Shown here piece by piece: positions 33,505 to 43,934 of a stretch of DNA of 64,000 bases; the first letter of the stretch is position 1, and each line of letters starts with the position of its first letter. Below the pieces are notes generated by a model, which was not told the DNA's origin, ran no database searches, and saw only the letters and a program-made list of their open reading frames with translations. The DNA comes from an uncultured Alphaproteobacteria bacterium (GTDB taxonomy: Bacteria; Pseudomonadota; Alphaproteobacteria; Micropepsales; Micropepsaceae), in NCBI GenBank assembly GCA_902826695.1, contig CADEFU010000005.1, positions 62,001-126,000 of the forward strand. The letters are read 5' to 3'. Both the position numbers and the translations under genes were made by a program.

Positions 33505-33533
33505 CGACGTCCTGCCGGCTGACGAAGGAACGA

Positions 33534-33941
33534 ATGCCGACCGACACCGCACGCACCGCCGCCGCACTCGACGCCGTACGCATCGCCGTCGCGGCACTGA
33601 TCTGGATTCACGGCGCGGCCCGCCTGTGGTCCGGCGGCGTGGAACCGTTCGGCGGTTGGCTCGACAGCCAAGGCTTCCCATTCGGCGTGCAACAAGCGTG
33701 GGCGGTCACGATCTACGAACTGATCGCGCCGCTCTTCATCATCGCGCGCAGGTTCGTGACGCTCGCCTGCCTCGGCCACATCTTCATTCTTTCGGCCGGC
33801 CTCGTGCTCGTGCACGCACCGGCCGGCTGGTTCGTCGTCGGCCTCGGTCGCAACGGCGTCGAGTACAGCGTACTGCTCATCACCTGCCTCATCGCCGTCG
33901 CCTGGGCGCACTGGCAGTGGCAGATGCCGGGCAAGGCCTGA
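33534..33941 (+). CDS. DoxX-like membrane protein
   Basis: A 135-residue protein with four transmembrane helices. ALIWIHGAARLWSGGVEPFGGWL in the first helix and loop, and YELIAPLFIIARRFVTLACLG in the second/third, match DoxX-type proteins. ATG 33534 has GAAGGAA just upstream. The same stretch is also open in an unrelated frame through the P450 gene. It follows the P450 by 29 bp, probably on the same transcript. Confidence 0.78.
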   Translation: MPTDTARTAAALDAVRIAVAALIWIHGAARLWSGGVEPFGGWLDSQGFPFGVQQAWAVTIYELIAPLFIIARRFVTLACLGHIFILSAGLVLVHAPAGWFVVGLGRNGVEYSVLLITCLIAVAWAHWQWQMPGKA

Positions 33942-34040
33942 CGTCCGCACGAAATCCGCGCCTCTCTTGACCGAGATCAACGACCGGCTGACACCACGGC
34001 CGGCATCATAGGCTGTTCTCACTCTCATGGAGACGGCCCC

Positions 34041-34460
34041 ATGCGGACTCTCTCGGACATCGTCCTCAATCAGCGCCCGCTCACCATGGCGCCCGCCGCG
34101 TGCGTCAGGGATGCCTGCAAGCGGATGCAAGAGCATCGCGCGGGCTCGGTCCTCGTCACGGACGAGCGCGGCCAACTCGTCGGCATCTTCACCGGCCGCG
34201 ACGCGGTCAACCGCGTGCTTGCGGCCGGGCGGAACCCCGACACGACGGCGCTCGCCGATGTCATGACGCCAAAGCCCGCCACGATGACACCGGAAAAGAG
34301 CGCGATCGAAGCGCTACGCCTCATGTGGGACGGCGGCTTCCGTCACATTCCGGTTGTCGATTGCGGCAAGCTTGTGGGCGTCGTCTCGCGCGGCGACTTC
34401 AAAGGCACCGAACGCGACCGCCTGGACGAAGAACGCGACCTCTGGGAACACATGCGCTAG
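34041..34460 (+). CDS. Tandem CBS-domain protein
   Basis: A 139-residue protein made of two CBS domains. First: residues about 5-60, with GSVLVTDERGQLVGIFTGRD. Second: about 70-125, with FRHIPVVDCGKLVGVVSRGD. Such stand-alone pairs (Bateman modules) bind adenine nucleotides and regulate partner proteins. No partner is evident. GGAGA precedes ATG 34041 by about 8 bases. Confidence 0.9.
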   Translation: MRTLSDIVLNQRPLTMAPAACVRDACKRMQEHRAGSVLVTDERGQLVGIFTGRDAVNRVLAAGRNPDTTALADVMTPKPATMTPEKSAIEALRLMWDGGFRHIPVVDCGKLVGVVSRGDFKGTERDRLDEERDLWEHMR

Positions 34461-34517
34461 CCGCCGGCCCGCGCCGTTCTCATCGCGGCAAAGCCACCCG
34501 AAGCCGAAGGCGAAGGG

Positions 34518-34593
<76 letters not shown>

Positions 34594-34719
34594 GACCGGT
34601 CTGGAATCCTCGCGAGCGCCGACGGCAACCGCGAAGAGGGCGTGCGTATAGCAAGGCCTACCCAGCCTGTCCACAAAGCGCTGAAATCGGCGACGCGGCA
34701 CGGCGCCGCTGGCAAAACG

Positions 34720-35499
34720 TTACGCCAACACACGCGTAATCGCGACCCCGCCGTCCACAACCAGCGTCTGGCCGACGACATAATCGCCCGCCCGCGACGC
34801 CAGATAGATCGCCGCCCCCGCCATATCTTCGTCCCGCCCGATACGGCCCGCAGGCACGGACCTGCCCACCCGCTCGCTTTCGTCCCGGGCCAAGATGTTC
34901 ATTTCGGAGGCGAACGCACCGGGCGCCAGCGACGACACCACGATGTTGTCCTCGATCAGCTTCAACGCCAACCGCTTCGTCAGGTGGATAAGCGCCGCCT
35001 TGCTCGCGCCGTAAGAATAAGTCTCCTGCGGCGTCACCGAGATGCCGTCGATCGAGGTGATGTTGATGACCTTGGCCGGCCTGTCTGCGCTGGCCGCCGC
35101 CTTAAGCAACCCATGCAGCGCTTGCGTCAGGAAGAACGGCGACTTCACGTTCAGGTCCATCACCTTGTCCCAGCCTTTCTCCGGAAACTTGTCGAACGGC
35201 TCGAGCCAGGCCGCGCCTGCGTTATTGACCAGGATGTCGAGCTTCTTCTCGCGCGAGCCCAAGGTCGCAGCGAGCGAGCGCGCCCCGCCCACCTCCGAAA
35301 TGTCGAGCGCGATCGGAATGCACGTGCCGCCGCCCTTCGAAAGCTCCGCCGCCGTCGCCTCGCAGGCTTGTGCCTTGCGCGCGGAGATGTAGACCTTGGC
35401 GCCTTGGGCAACGAACCCGGCCGCGATCATTTTGCCGATGCCGCGCGAACCGCCGGTGACGAGCGCCGTGCGGCCTGCAAGCGAGAATAGGTCTTTCAT
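34720..35499 (-). CDS. SDR family oxidoreductase
   Basis: A 259-residue short-chain dehydrogenase. Cofactor motif TGGSRGIGKMIA near residue 17, NNAG in DILVNNAGAAW near residue 94, catalytic Ser in NITSIDG and YSYGASKAAL with Tyr/Lys. The C-terminal VVGQTLVVDGG is typical of the classical FabG-like branch. Substrate unknown. ATG 35499 (MKDLFSLAGRTALVTGG) is chosen because AAAGG lies nine bases upstream of it and abuts the ATG at 35508. Confidence 0.9.
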   Translation of the reverse strand: MKDLFSLAGRTALVTGGSRGIGKMIAAGFVAQGAKVYISARKAQACEATAAELSKGGGTCIPIALDISEVGGARSLAATLGSREKKLDILVNNAGAAWLEPFDKFPEKGWDKVMDLNVKSPFFLTQALHGLLKAAASADRPAKVINITSIDGISVTPQETYSYGASKAALIHLTKRLALKLIEDNIVVSSLAPGAFASEMNILARDESERVGRSVPAGRIGRDEDMAGAAIYLASRAGDYVVGQTLVVDGGVAITRVLA

Positions 35500-35616
35500 G
35501 GCATTCATCCTTTGTTGCGACACGGCGCCACGTTTGCCGATGCGCCTCAAGTTTGTCCAGCCGCCGCCACAATTCACCTCCTAGATTGCCGCTGACGCGA
35601 CCTAGTGGAGGTTTCG

Positions 35617-36519
35617 ATGCGCCGGACGTCAGTCACAATTCTCCTTTGCGCCACCGCGCTCACCGCCTGCGGCCAAGAAGAGCAGCAGGCGACCGCCGAG
35701 GGCCGTGTCGCAGACACCCCCGTCGTCATGGACGCCATGGCGCCGGCCGCCGCGCCAATGGGCGGCGCTTACATGGCGGAGCCCGAGTTAAAGCGCGGCG
35801 CACAACAAGCCCAGTCCGGCGAGTCCTACGTCTACGATCACAACATGACCGTTTCGATGGCGAGCGACTTTATCCGCCTGCGTTTCGAACGCGCGCGCGA
35901 CAAGTGCCAGAACGACGCCGTGCTCAAATGCAAAATCATGTCCGCGTCGTTCCAGCTCTTGGGCGCCCCCGACGCGCCGCTGCCCGTCGCGCACCTGACG
36001 GTCGCCCTACCGCACGACAGCGTCGGCCCATTCGAACAAGCGCTCACCGAACCGCTCCCGAACGAAAACAAGGACGACGTCCTCGTCAAAGCCCGCACCA
36101 CGACCGCGCAAAACGTGACGAGCCAGGTGAAAGACCTCGACGCCCGTCTGGCGCAGTTGAAGAACTACCGCGACCGCATGATGGAACTGTCGAAACGCGG
36201 CGGAAAGACCGAAGACCTGATCAAGGTCGAAAGCGAAATCTCGCAAACCCAAGCCTCGATCGAACAGATCGAAGCTCAGCAGCGCGACCTCGCTGAGCGC
36301 ATCGCAAAGGAAAACCTGTCGATCTCCTTCGAAGCGCAGTCGACGGTCTCCGACGCCATGCAACCGGTGCGCGACGTCTGGCAAAACTCGTTGCGCGTGA
36401 TGGCCGCAAGCGGCGCCGCCGTCCTTGCCCTGATCGTCGGCATCATCCCGTGGATCCCGGTGTTCCTGGCCGGCTTCTTTGCCGTCCGCTGGCTCTGGCG
36501 CCGCGCGACCCGGGCCTAG
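35617..36519 (+). CDS. DUF4349 lipoprotein
   Basis: A 300-residue protein. The N-terminal signal ends in the lipobox LTACG (MRRTSVTILLCATALTACG). The DUF4349 core includes AQNVTSQVKDLDARLAQLKNYR and a coiled-coil stretch (residues about 170-235, with LIKVESEISQTQASIEQIEAQQ). A C-terminal transmembrane helix follows (VLALIVGIIPWIPVFLAGFF). Function unknown; the family is membrane-anchored at both ends. GGAGGT precedes ATG 35617. Stop overlaps the rodA stop (CTAG). Confidence 0.88.
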   Translation: MRRTSVTILLCATALTACGQEEQQATAEGRVADTPVVMDAMAPAAAPMGGAYMAEPELKRGAQQAQSGESYVYDHNMTVSMASDFIRLRFERARDKCQNDAVLKCKIMSASFQLLGAPDAPLPVAHLTVALPHDSVGPFEQALTEPLPNENKDDVLVKARTTTAQNVTSQVKDLDARLAQLKNYRDRMMELSKRGGKTEDLIKVESEISQTQASIEQIEAQQRDLAERIAKENLSISFEAQSTVSDAMQPVRDVWQNSLRVMAASGAAVLALIVGIIPWIPVFLAGFFAVRWLWRRATRA

Positions 36520-37673
36520 ATCAACGCCGCCGCAGAGCGCGGAATATCCACCGCGCGATGCACCTGCACGCTGAGCAGCAACCCAAACCCGAACAACACC
36601 GTGAGCAATGCCGTCCCGCCATAGCTCACCAGCGGCAACGGAATCCCGACGACCGGAATGAGCCCCATCGACATCGACGTGTTGATGAGGATGTAGAGCA
36701 GGAAGTTCAAACACACACCCATGGCGACGAGCCTTCCGAACTGACTTCGGGTGTCGAGCGCGACCTGAACCCCTTGATAGAGGATCGCCGTAAAGAGCCC
36801 CATCAAGATCAAGAGCCCGAACAACCCGAACTCCTCCCCCAGCACGGTGAATATGAAGTCCGTCTGCTTCTCCGGCAGGAAGTTGAGCCGGCTCTGCGTC
36901 CCCTCGCCAAAACCCTTGCCGAAGAGGCCGCCCGACCCCAGTGCGATCTTCGACTGCGTGATGTTGTACCCCGCGCCCAACGGGTCGCTGTCGGGGTCGA
37001 GAAACGTGTACACGCGCTGCTTCTGATAGTCCTTAAGAACGAACTCCCAGCCCACCGGCACCGCGGCTACGATCAACGCCACAACGGGCAGGATTATCTT
37101 CCAACTCAGCCCGGCGAGGAAGATGAGCCCGCACCCGCCAACGATCAAGATCAACGCCGTGCCGAGGTTCGGTTGAATAAGCACGAGCCCGGCAGGCAAC
37201 GCGATCAGAAGCACCGCCATGAAAAGACGTGTCGGCCGCGACACGTCGTCGACGAGCACGCCGTGCAAGAACCGCGCTAGCGCCAAGATCAGCGCAATCT
37301 TCATCAACTCCGACGGCTGCAGCTGCAACGGCCCGACGTCGATCCACCGTTCGGCCCCCTTGCCCATTCGCCCCACGAACTCCACCGCCACAAGCAACAG
37401 CAGCGAAATTCCGTAAATCGGATAGGCAAGCTGAAACCACCACCGCACGTCGACGACCGCGATCCCAATCATGATCATGACACCAACCGCAAACCGCAGC
37501 ATTTGCCGGTCCGCCCACGGTTCGAGGCTCATGCCCGCAACCGAATAGAGCAAGCCGAACCCGATGCAGCACACAGCCGTGATCAACCCGACCAGCGTCC
37601 AGTTCAACGAACGCAGCTTTCCCAGAAGCCGCGTCTCGCGTCCGGTCGGCCCGTAACTGTCGTTGAGCGGCAT
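36516..37673 (-). CDS. rodA: Rod-shape SEDS peptidoglycan polymerase RodA
   Basis: A 385-residue polytopic SEDS-family glycosyltransferase of the elongasome, which polymerises lipid II together with PBP2. Hallmarks are KGAERWIDVGPLQLQPSELMK and IQPNLGTALIL, with the catalytic-region Asp in QPDLG-type position replaced by QPNLG, and PLVSYGGTALLTVLFGFGLL at the C-terminus. It is the last gene of the mreBCD-mrdA-rodA operon. About ten transmembrane helices. Confidence 0.94.
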   Translation of the reverse strand: MPLNDSYGPTGRETRLLGKLRSLNWTLVGLITAVCCIGFGLLYSVAGMSLEPWADRQMLRFAVGVMIMIGIAVVDVRWWFQLAYPIYGISLLLLVAVEFVGRMGKGAERWIDVGPLQLQPSELMKIALILALARFLHGVLVDDVSRPTRLFMAVLLIALPAGLVLIQPNLGTALILIVGGCGLIFLAGLSWKIILPVVALIVAAVPVGWEFVLKDYQKQRVYTFLDPDSDPLGAGYNITQSKIALGSGGLFGKGFGEGTQSRLNFLPEKQTDFIFTVLGEEFGLFGLLILMGLFTAILYQGVQVALDTRSQFGRLVAMGVCLNFLLYILINTSMSMGLIPVVGIPLPLVSYGGTALLTVLFGFGLLLSVQVHRAVDIPRSAAALI

Positions 37674-37679
37674 GGTCGC

Positions 37680-39551
37680 TTAAGCCTTCGTGACTAGGCC
37701 TTGTGCCGTGCGCGCCGGCGGGACGAAATACTTCTTACGCGCAGGGTCGCGCTGCGCCACCACCGTCATCACCTCTTTGGCGATCGGCGCGGCCGCCTTC
37801 GACCCGCCGCCGCCGTGCTCGACGATCACCGAGATCGCATAGCGCGGCTCTTTCACCGGCGCAAATGCTACGAAGAGCCCGTGATCGCGGAACTTCCACG
37901 GAATCGAGTCCGAGTTCCGCCCCCGCAGGGCCGCGGTTAGTTTGCGCACCTGCGCCGTACCCGTCTTGCCCGCCATGTCGAAACCTTCGACGTCGATACG
38001 CGAACGCGCGCCGGTACCGCCCTGGTTCGTCACCGCATCCATACCGCCATGCACAATGGCCACATGCGCTGGGTCGAGCCCCATATCTTCCGGTACCGCG
38101 AGCTCGCGATCCACCCCGCCGAACGACCGGATCACATGCGGGATCACCGCCTTACCGCCATTCGCCAATCTCGCGGTCATCACGCAAAGCTGCAACGGCG
38201 TCGTCAGTACCGCACCCTGACCGATCCCCACGTTGAACGTATCGCCGTCACGCCAACTGTCGTTCCGCGCGCGCCGCTTCCAGTCCGGGTCGGGCATCAA
38301 CCCCGACTTCTCGCCCGGAATCTCAAGCCCGTAGGTTTGTCCGATTCCAAATTTGCGCGACATCGCCGCGATCGCTTCGATTCCCGTACGCCGCGCACAT
38401 TCGTAGAAGTAGCTGTCGCAAGACTGTTTGATCGCGATGTGCATATCGACCGAGCCATGCCCGCCGCGCTTCCAGCAATGGAACACGTGGTTGCCGAGCG
38501 CGCGCGCGCCCGAACAGTGCACACGATCGCGCGGCGTCATCGCTCCCGACGCCAGCGCCGCCAGCGCCACAATCGGCTTGTAGGTAGACCCCGGCGGATA
38601 GATGCCTGTTATGGCTTTGTTGAGCAGCGGCTTAAGCTCGTCCTGGTTCAGCTGCTTCCAAATCGCGGGCGAAATCGTCCCCGTGAACGCGTTCGGATCG
38701 AAGCCCGGCGCCGAGACGATGGAAATGATCTCGCCGTTCGTGACATCCATCACGACAACCGATCCGCTCTGCCCCGCAAGCTTCTCTTGCGCGACCTTCT
38801 GCACTTCCATGTCGAGCGAGAGCACGACGTCTTGCCCGGTAGTTCCCTCGCGCCGTCCGAGTTCGCGGATCACGCGCCCATGCGCATTGACCTCGACCTG
38901 CTGCGCCCCAGGCTTCCCGCGCAAGGCATCGTCGGCGGCCTTTTCAACCCCGGAGCGCCCGATCCGGAAACCCGGCAACGACAGGAGCTCCGGCTCCTTC
39001 TCGATGTCCTTGTCGGTAACGCCCGCGACGTAACCCAGCACATGGCTCAACCAAGGCCCAAAGGGATAGGAACGAAGTTCGCCCATGTCCGTTTTGACCC
39101 CGGGCAGGTCGGGCGCGTTGATGTTGACCTTAACGAAGTCTTCCCAGTTGAGACCCTCGGTGACGAGAACCGGATTGAACGCCTTGCTGCGCAGCGCATC
39201 GCGCAAGATGCGCTCGAGCCGGTTGGGCGACAGTGGAATCAGCTGAGACAGCTTCTCGAGCACCGCCCGCACGTCTTTCGCCTGCTCCGGCACCAACAGC
39301 ACGCGAAAATTCTGGGTGGTATTCGCAAGCTCCACACCGGTGCGGTCGTACACACGGCCACGCCTAGGCGCGATCAGCTGCAAGTTCACCCGATTGTCTT
39401 CGGCGAGCGTCGCGAACTGCTCGCGCTGCAACACCGACAGTTGGAACATCCGCCCCGTGAGCAGCGCAAAAAGCCCCGCCGTTCCCGCAGACAGGATCGC
39501 GGTTCGGCGCGAGAAGGCCCGGTAACGCACACTTTCGCGGCCGTCCATCAT
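37680..39551 (-). CDS. mrdA: Penicillin-binding protein 2
   Basis: A 623-residue monofunctional transpeptidase of the elongasome. A short N-terminal membrane anchor (ILSAGTAGLFALLTGRMFQL) is followed by the pedestal domain (APRRGRVYDRTGVELANTT) and the penicillin-binding domain. The catalytic Ser is in GIYPPGSTYKPIVAL (SxxK), the second motif is in QSCDSYFYE (SxD/N) and KTG is in DMAGKTGTAQV. It starts 8 bp after mreD, with GAGG before ATG 39551. Confidence 0.95.
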   Translation of the reverse strand: MMDGRESVRYRAFSRRTAILSAGTAGLFALLTGRMFQLSVLQREQFATLAEDNRVNLQLIAPRRGRVYDRTGVELANTTQNFRVLLVPEQAKDVRAVLEKLSQLIPLSPNRLERILRDALRSKAFNPVLVTEGLNWEDFVKVNINAPDLPGVKTDMGELRSYPFGPWLSHVLGYVAGVTDKDIEKEPELLSLPGFRIGRSGVEKAADDALRGKPGAQQVEVNAHGRVIRELGRREGTTGQDVVLSLDMEVQKVAQEKLAGQSGSVVVMDVTNGEIISIVSAPGFDPNAFTGTISPAIWKQLNQDELKPLLNKAITGIYPPGSTYKPIVALAALASGAMTPRDRVHCSGARALGNHVFHCWKRGGHGSVDMHIAIKQSCDSYFYECARRTGIEAIAAMSRKFGIGQTYGLEIPGEKSGLMPDPDWKRRARNDSWRDGDTFNVGIGQGAVLTTPLQLCVMTARLANGGKAVIPHVIRSFGGVDRELAVPEDMGLDPAHVAIVHGGMDAVTNQGGTGARSRIDVEGFDMAGKTGTAQVRKLTAALRGRNSDSIPWKFRDHGLFVAFAPVKEPRYAISVIVEHGGGGSKAAAPIAKEVMTVVAQRDPARKKYFVPPARTAQGLVTKA

Positions 39552-39558
39552 GGCTGCC

Positions 39559-40092
39559 TCACAATCCCTCGCGCGCGGTGGTCAAGAACCCGCGCACGAA
39601 GAAAAACGCCTTGGCGGCGAGCGGAAACACAGCGATCGACACCAATGCCTGCATCAAGATCGGCGCGACCGGCAGCCAACGCGAAAAGTAGGTCGATCCC
39701 ACGATCCAAGTCACGAACGCCGTCACCAAGGCGACAATGATGAAGCCGAGCCAAACGCCAGGCACCGTCCGTCCAAAGAAGAACACCCGCTGCGACAGCG
39801 CAAACCCGTAAGCGAGCAAGTATACCAACGCCCAGAACCCGATCGGGCCGCCTGTCGCAATATCCTGCGTCAGCCCCAACGCAAACACGGCCCAGGCCGG
39901 CAGAAACTGCGGCCCGAAAATCGCCCAAAAGAAAACCGAGGCCAGCACGATATCCGGCGCCGGCGCATATCCCTGAAACAGATTCAAAGGTGCCAACGCC
40001 AACAGCAGCGCGGCAAGCGTCACCAACAATGGCAGTGACTGCCATATCTGGCGCGCCCCCCACGCAATCCCGATCTGCAGATACTCGAGCAT
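39559..40092 (-). CDS. mreD: Rod-shape determining protein MreD
   Basis: A 177-residue hydrophobic protein with about five or six transmembrane helices. PAPDIVLASVFFWAIFGP and GLTQDIATGGPIGFWALVYLLAYGF contain the conserved region of MreD. It is an elongasome membrane component placed between mreC and mrdA in the standard order, four bases after the mreC stop. Confidence 0.9.
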   Translation of the reverse strand: MLEYLQIGIAWGARQIWQSLPLLVTLAALLLALAPLNLFQGYAPAPDIVLASVFFWAIFGPQFLPAWAVFALGLTQDIATGGPIGFWALVYLLAYGFALSQRVFFFGRTVPGVWLGFIIVALVTAFVTWIVGSTYFSRWLPVAPILMQALVSIAVFPLAAKAFFFVRGFLTTAREGL

Positions 40093-40096
40093 CGCG

Positions 40097-41080
40097 CTAA
40101 CCCGGCATCAACGCCGCGACCGGCGTCGTCTTCGGCCGCCTCGGCGCAGTCGCCGCCGGTTGCCCCGGCGTGGCCGTCGTGGGTTGCGCTGCGCCTTCCT
40201 TCGGCGGCTGCGCACCGGGCAACGGCTCCGGCGCTGCATCGTCGACGTCGAGAGAGGGCGTAAATTTCAAGATGCGCACGAAGTCGGCCCGCGACTCGCC
40301 GGTGAAGAGTTTCACGCGCGGCGACTTGCCTTCCGCAACCGTTCCAACTGCGATGCCTGGCGGAAACATCTTGCCGTCCGCCGTCGTCACGATCCGCGCC
40401 CCAGCTGTGATGCGCGATCCGGGCGGCAGGTACTCAAGCATCGGCTGCCCCGAGTTGTCGCCCACCATGATCGCCTTCAAATTCGACCCTTCGATCAGAA
40501 CGGGAATGCGACTGTTCAAGTCGGTAAGCAGCAGCACGCGCGCCGACCGGTTGCCCGTCGTCACCACGCGCCCCAAAAGTCCATGCTCATCCACAACGGC
40601 CTGCCCTTTGGTCAGCCCTTGTTCGCGCCCGGCATTCACGAGCACGGTCCGCGCGAACGGCCCTGTCGCATCCGCAATCACCCGCGCCGCGACGAACGTC
40701 ACTTGATCGTCAGGGCGAATTTTTAAGAGCTCCTCATAGCGCTTCGTCTTGCGCTGCAGCTCGGCCAACTCGGTGAGATTCGAGCGAAGCCGTGCGTTCT
40801 CCTCGCGCAGCTTTTGGTTCTCCTCGTAAACCGAGAAGATCGAGGTCACGCCGTCGCCCAAGCGCTTGACCTCGGCTGCCGGTGCAGCGACCACTTCCAG
40901 AACCGGCGCGCCAGCATCCGTGATGGTCTCGCGCACGCCGTCGAATATCCCGTCTTGCGCCCGCGTGACGACAAGCACCGCGAACGCAACCGCGGTTAAA
41001 AACGCAAGCGACAGATTCTGAGTGATGAACCCGAACGGGCCCGACTCAAACCCTCTTCGGCGCTTGCGATCCCACGCCAT
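40097..41080 (-). CDS. mreC: Rod-shape determining protein MreC
   Basis: A 327-residue bitopic protein: one N-terminal transmembrane helix (LSLAFLTAVAFAVLVVT), a coiled coil (EENQKLREENARLRSNLTEL) and the periplasmic beta-domain (VLVNAGREQGLTKGQAVVDE, then LLTDLNSRIPVLIEGSN). The C-terminal 60 residues are proline/alanine-rich. ATG 41080 is preferred; an in-frame GTG at 41107 would add nine residues. It links MreB inside to PBP2 outside. Confidence 0.93.
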   Translation of the reverse strand: MAWDRKRRRGFESGPFGFITQNLSLAFLTAVAFAVLVVTRAQDGIFDGVRETITDAGAPVLEVVAAPAAEVKRLGDGVTSIFSVYEENQKLREENARLRSNLTELAELQRKTKRYEELLKIRPDDQVTFVAARVIADATGPFARTVLVNAGREQGLTKGQAVVDEHGLLGRVVTTGNRSARVLLLTDLNSRIPVLIEGSNLKAIMVGDNSGQPMLEYLPPGSRITAGARIVTTADGKMFPPGIAVGTVAEGKSPRVKLFTGESRADFVRILKFTPSLDVDDAAPEPLPGAQPPKEGAAQPTTATPGQPAATAPRRPKTTPVAALMPG

Positions 41081-41151
41081 ACGCTGAATGTACCCTTCGC
41101 TTCGCACCGGGCTGCGGATCCCACGAATCCGCGCCGCCCATCACCATACGG

Positions 41152-42252
<1,101 letters not shown>

Positions 42253-42259
42253 TTATGCT

Positions 42260-43816
42260 CTAGACACCTCGCAAAGCGAGCATCGGCTCGGGCGCCGATT
42301 TCGTCCGCTTCACAAGAAGCTTATTCAATGCGTGCACGTAAGCCTTCGCCGCCGCGACCAGCGTATCGGTGTCGGCGCCGCGTCCGGTGACGCTTCGGCC
42401 TTCTTCGCCAAGTCGCACGGTGACGCCGGCCTGCGCGTCCGTACCCTCGGTGACGGCGTGCACTTCGAAGATCATCAGCCGCGCCTCGTGCGGGAACAAC
42501 ATCTTGATCGCGTTGAAGATCGCGTCCACCGGACCGTCGCCGCGCGCCACGCCAAGCTTGGTCTCGCCGTCGACCGACAATTCAAGCTCCGCGCTCTGCG
42601 GCCCAAATGTGCCTGCGACCACGCGCATGTTCACGAATTGAATACGGTCCTGCCCGCGTGCGATCTCGTCGTCCACAAGCGCCGCGATATCCTCGTCGAA
42701 CACGTGCTTCTTCTTGTCGGCAAGATCCTTGAACTTCCGGAACGCATCTTCCAGCGCATTGGCGCCGAGCTCGTAGCCCATCGCCTCGAGCTTGTCCTTG
42801 AACGCGTGCCGGCCCGAGAGCTTACCCAGCACCAGCGACGTCTTCGAAACACCCACCGACTCCGGCGTCATGATCTCGTAGGTCTGCGTGTGCTTCAGCA
42901 TCCCATCCTGGTGAATGCCCGACTCGTGCGCGAAGGCGTTCTTGCCGACAATCGCCTTGTTGAACTGGATCGGGAAGCCTGTAACGTTCGACACCATCTT
43001 CGACGCGCGCGAGATCGACACGCTGTCGATGCCGGCCGAAAACGGCAGAATGTCGGCACGTACTTTGAGCGCCATGACGATCTCTTCGAGCGCGGCGTTG
43101 CCCGCCCGCTCGCCGATGCCGTTGACCGTGCATTCGACCTGCCGCGCGCCAGCCGCCACTCCGGCGAGCGAGTTCGCAACCGCCAACCCCAAATCGTTGT
43201 GGCAATGCGTGGAGAAATTGACCTTCTCCGCCCCCGGCACCTTCTCGATCAGTGCCCGGAAAAGCGCGCCGTACTCCGACGGGATGGCATAGCCGACCGT
43301 GTCGGGGATGTTGATCGTGGTCGCGCCCGCCTTGATCGCGGCTTCGACGCACCGGCACAAGAACTCGAACTCCGTCCGCGTCGCGTCTTCCGCCGACCAC
43401 TCCACGTCGTCGACATGGTTGCGCGCCCGCGTGACGCTGCCGATGACGGCCTCGAGCACCTGATGCGGCTCCATCTGGAGCTTGTGCTTCATGTGCACAG
43501 GGCTCGTCGAAATGAAAGTATGGATGCGCGCCCGCTTCGCAGGTTTCAGCGCTTCAGCCGCGCGGTCGATGTCCTTCACGCCGGCGCGCGCAAGCCCGCA
43601 GATCACGGCTTTCTTCGCGCGCTTGGCGATTTCGTTCACGGCCTCGAAGTCGCCGTTCGACGAAATCGGAAAACCCGCTTCGATGACGTCCACGCCGAGA
43701 TCTTCGAGCATGTCGGCGATTTTCAGTTTTTCGTCGAGATTCATCGCCGCGCCCGGCGATTGTTCGCCGTCACGCAACGTTGTGTCGAATATCAAGACGC
43801 GGTTCGAACTTGGCAT
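42260..43816 (-). CDS. leuA: 2-isopropylmalate synthase
   Basis: A 518-residue enzyme joining acetyl-CoA and 2-oxoisovalerate, the first committed step to leucine. The catalytic TIM barrel starts with FDTTLRDGEQSPGAAMNLDE and carries the metal ligands in STHCHNDLGLAVANSLAG. ESGIHQDGML is also diagnostic. The C-terminal LeuA allosteric domain (residues about 390-505) is present, so leucine feedback is expected. Upstream lies a leucine-rich leader peptide (43935-44063), implying attenuation as well. Confidence 0.95.
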   Translation of the reverse strand: MPSSNRVLIFDTTLRDGEQSPGAAMNLDEKLKIADMLEDLGVDVIEAGFPISSNGDFEAVNEIAKRAKKAVICGLARAGVKDIDRAAEALKPAKRARIHTFISTSPVHMKHKLQMEPHQVLEAVIGSVTRARNHVDDVEWSAEDATRTEFEFLCRCVEAAIKAGATTINIPDTVGYAIPSEYGALFRALIEKVPGAEKVNFSTHCHNDLGLAVANSLAGVAAGARQVECTVNGIGERAGNAALEEIVMALKVRADILPFSAGIDSVSISRASKMVSNVTGFPIQFNKAIVGKNAFAHESGIHQDGMLKHTQTYEIMTPESVGVSKTSLVLGKLSGRHAFKDKLEAMGYELGANALEDAFRKFKDLADKKKHVFDEDIAALVDDEIARGQDRIQFVNMRVVAGTFGPQSAELELSVDGETKLGVARGDGPVDAIFNAIKMLFPHEARLMIFEVHAVTEGTDAQAGVTVRLGEEGRSVTGRGADTDTLVAAAKAYVHALNKLLVKRTKSAPEPMLALRGV

Positions 43817-43830
43817 TGTCTTCTATCTCT

Positions 43831-43922
43831 AAAGCCCGCCTGCGGCGGTTCGGTCTGATGCCCGGTCTTCAATTCTTGGCCTCCTCTAAGCACCGACCGC
43901 ATCGCCTTGGGCTTTGATGCGG
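43831..43922 (-). promoter_or_regulatory. Possible attenuator structures between leuL and leuA
   Basis: On the minus-strand transcript, CCGCATC and GATGCGG (43922-43916 and 43903-43897) can form a 7-bp hairpin just after the leader stop. CCGCC-GCA-GGCGG followed by GCTTT (43848-43836) is a small terminator-like hairpin. AAAGCCC in the loop of the first (43915-43909) is fully complementary to GGGCTTT at the end of the second (43837-43831), so the structures could be alternatives. The terminator stem is short (5 bp), so its strength is uncertain. Confidence 0.45.
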
Positions 43923-43934
43923 CCGTAGTCGTGC

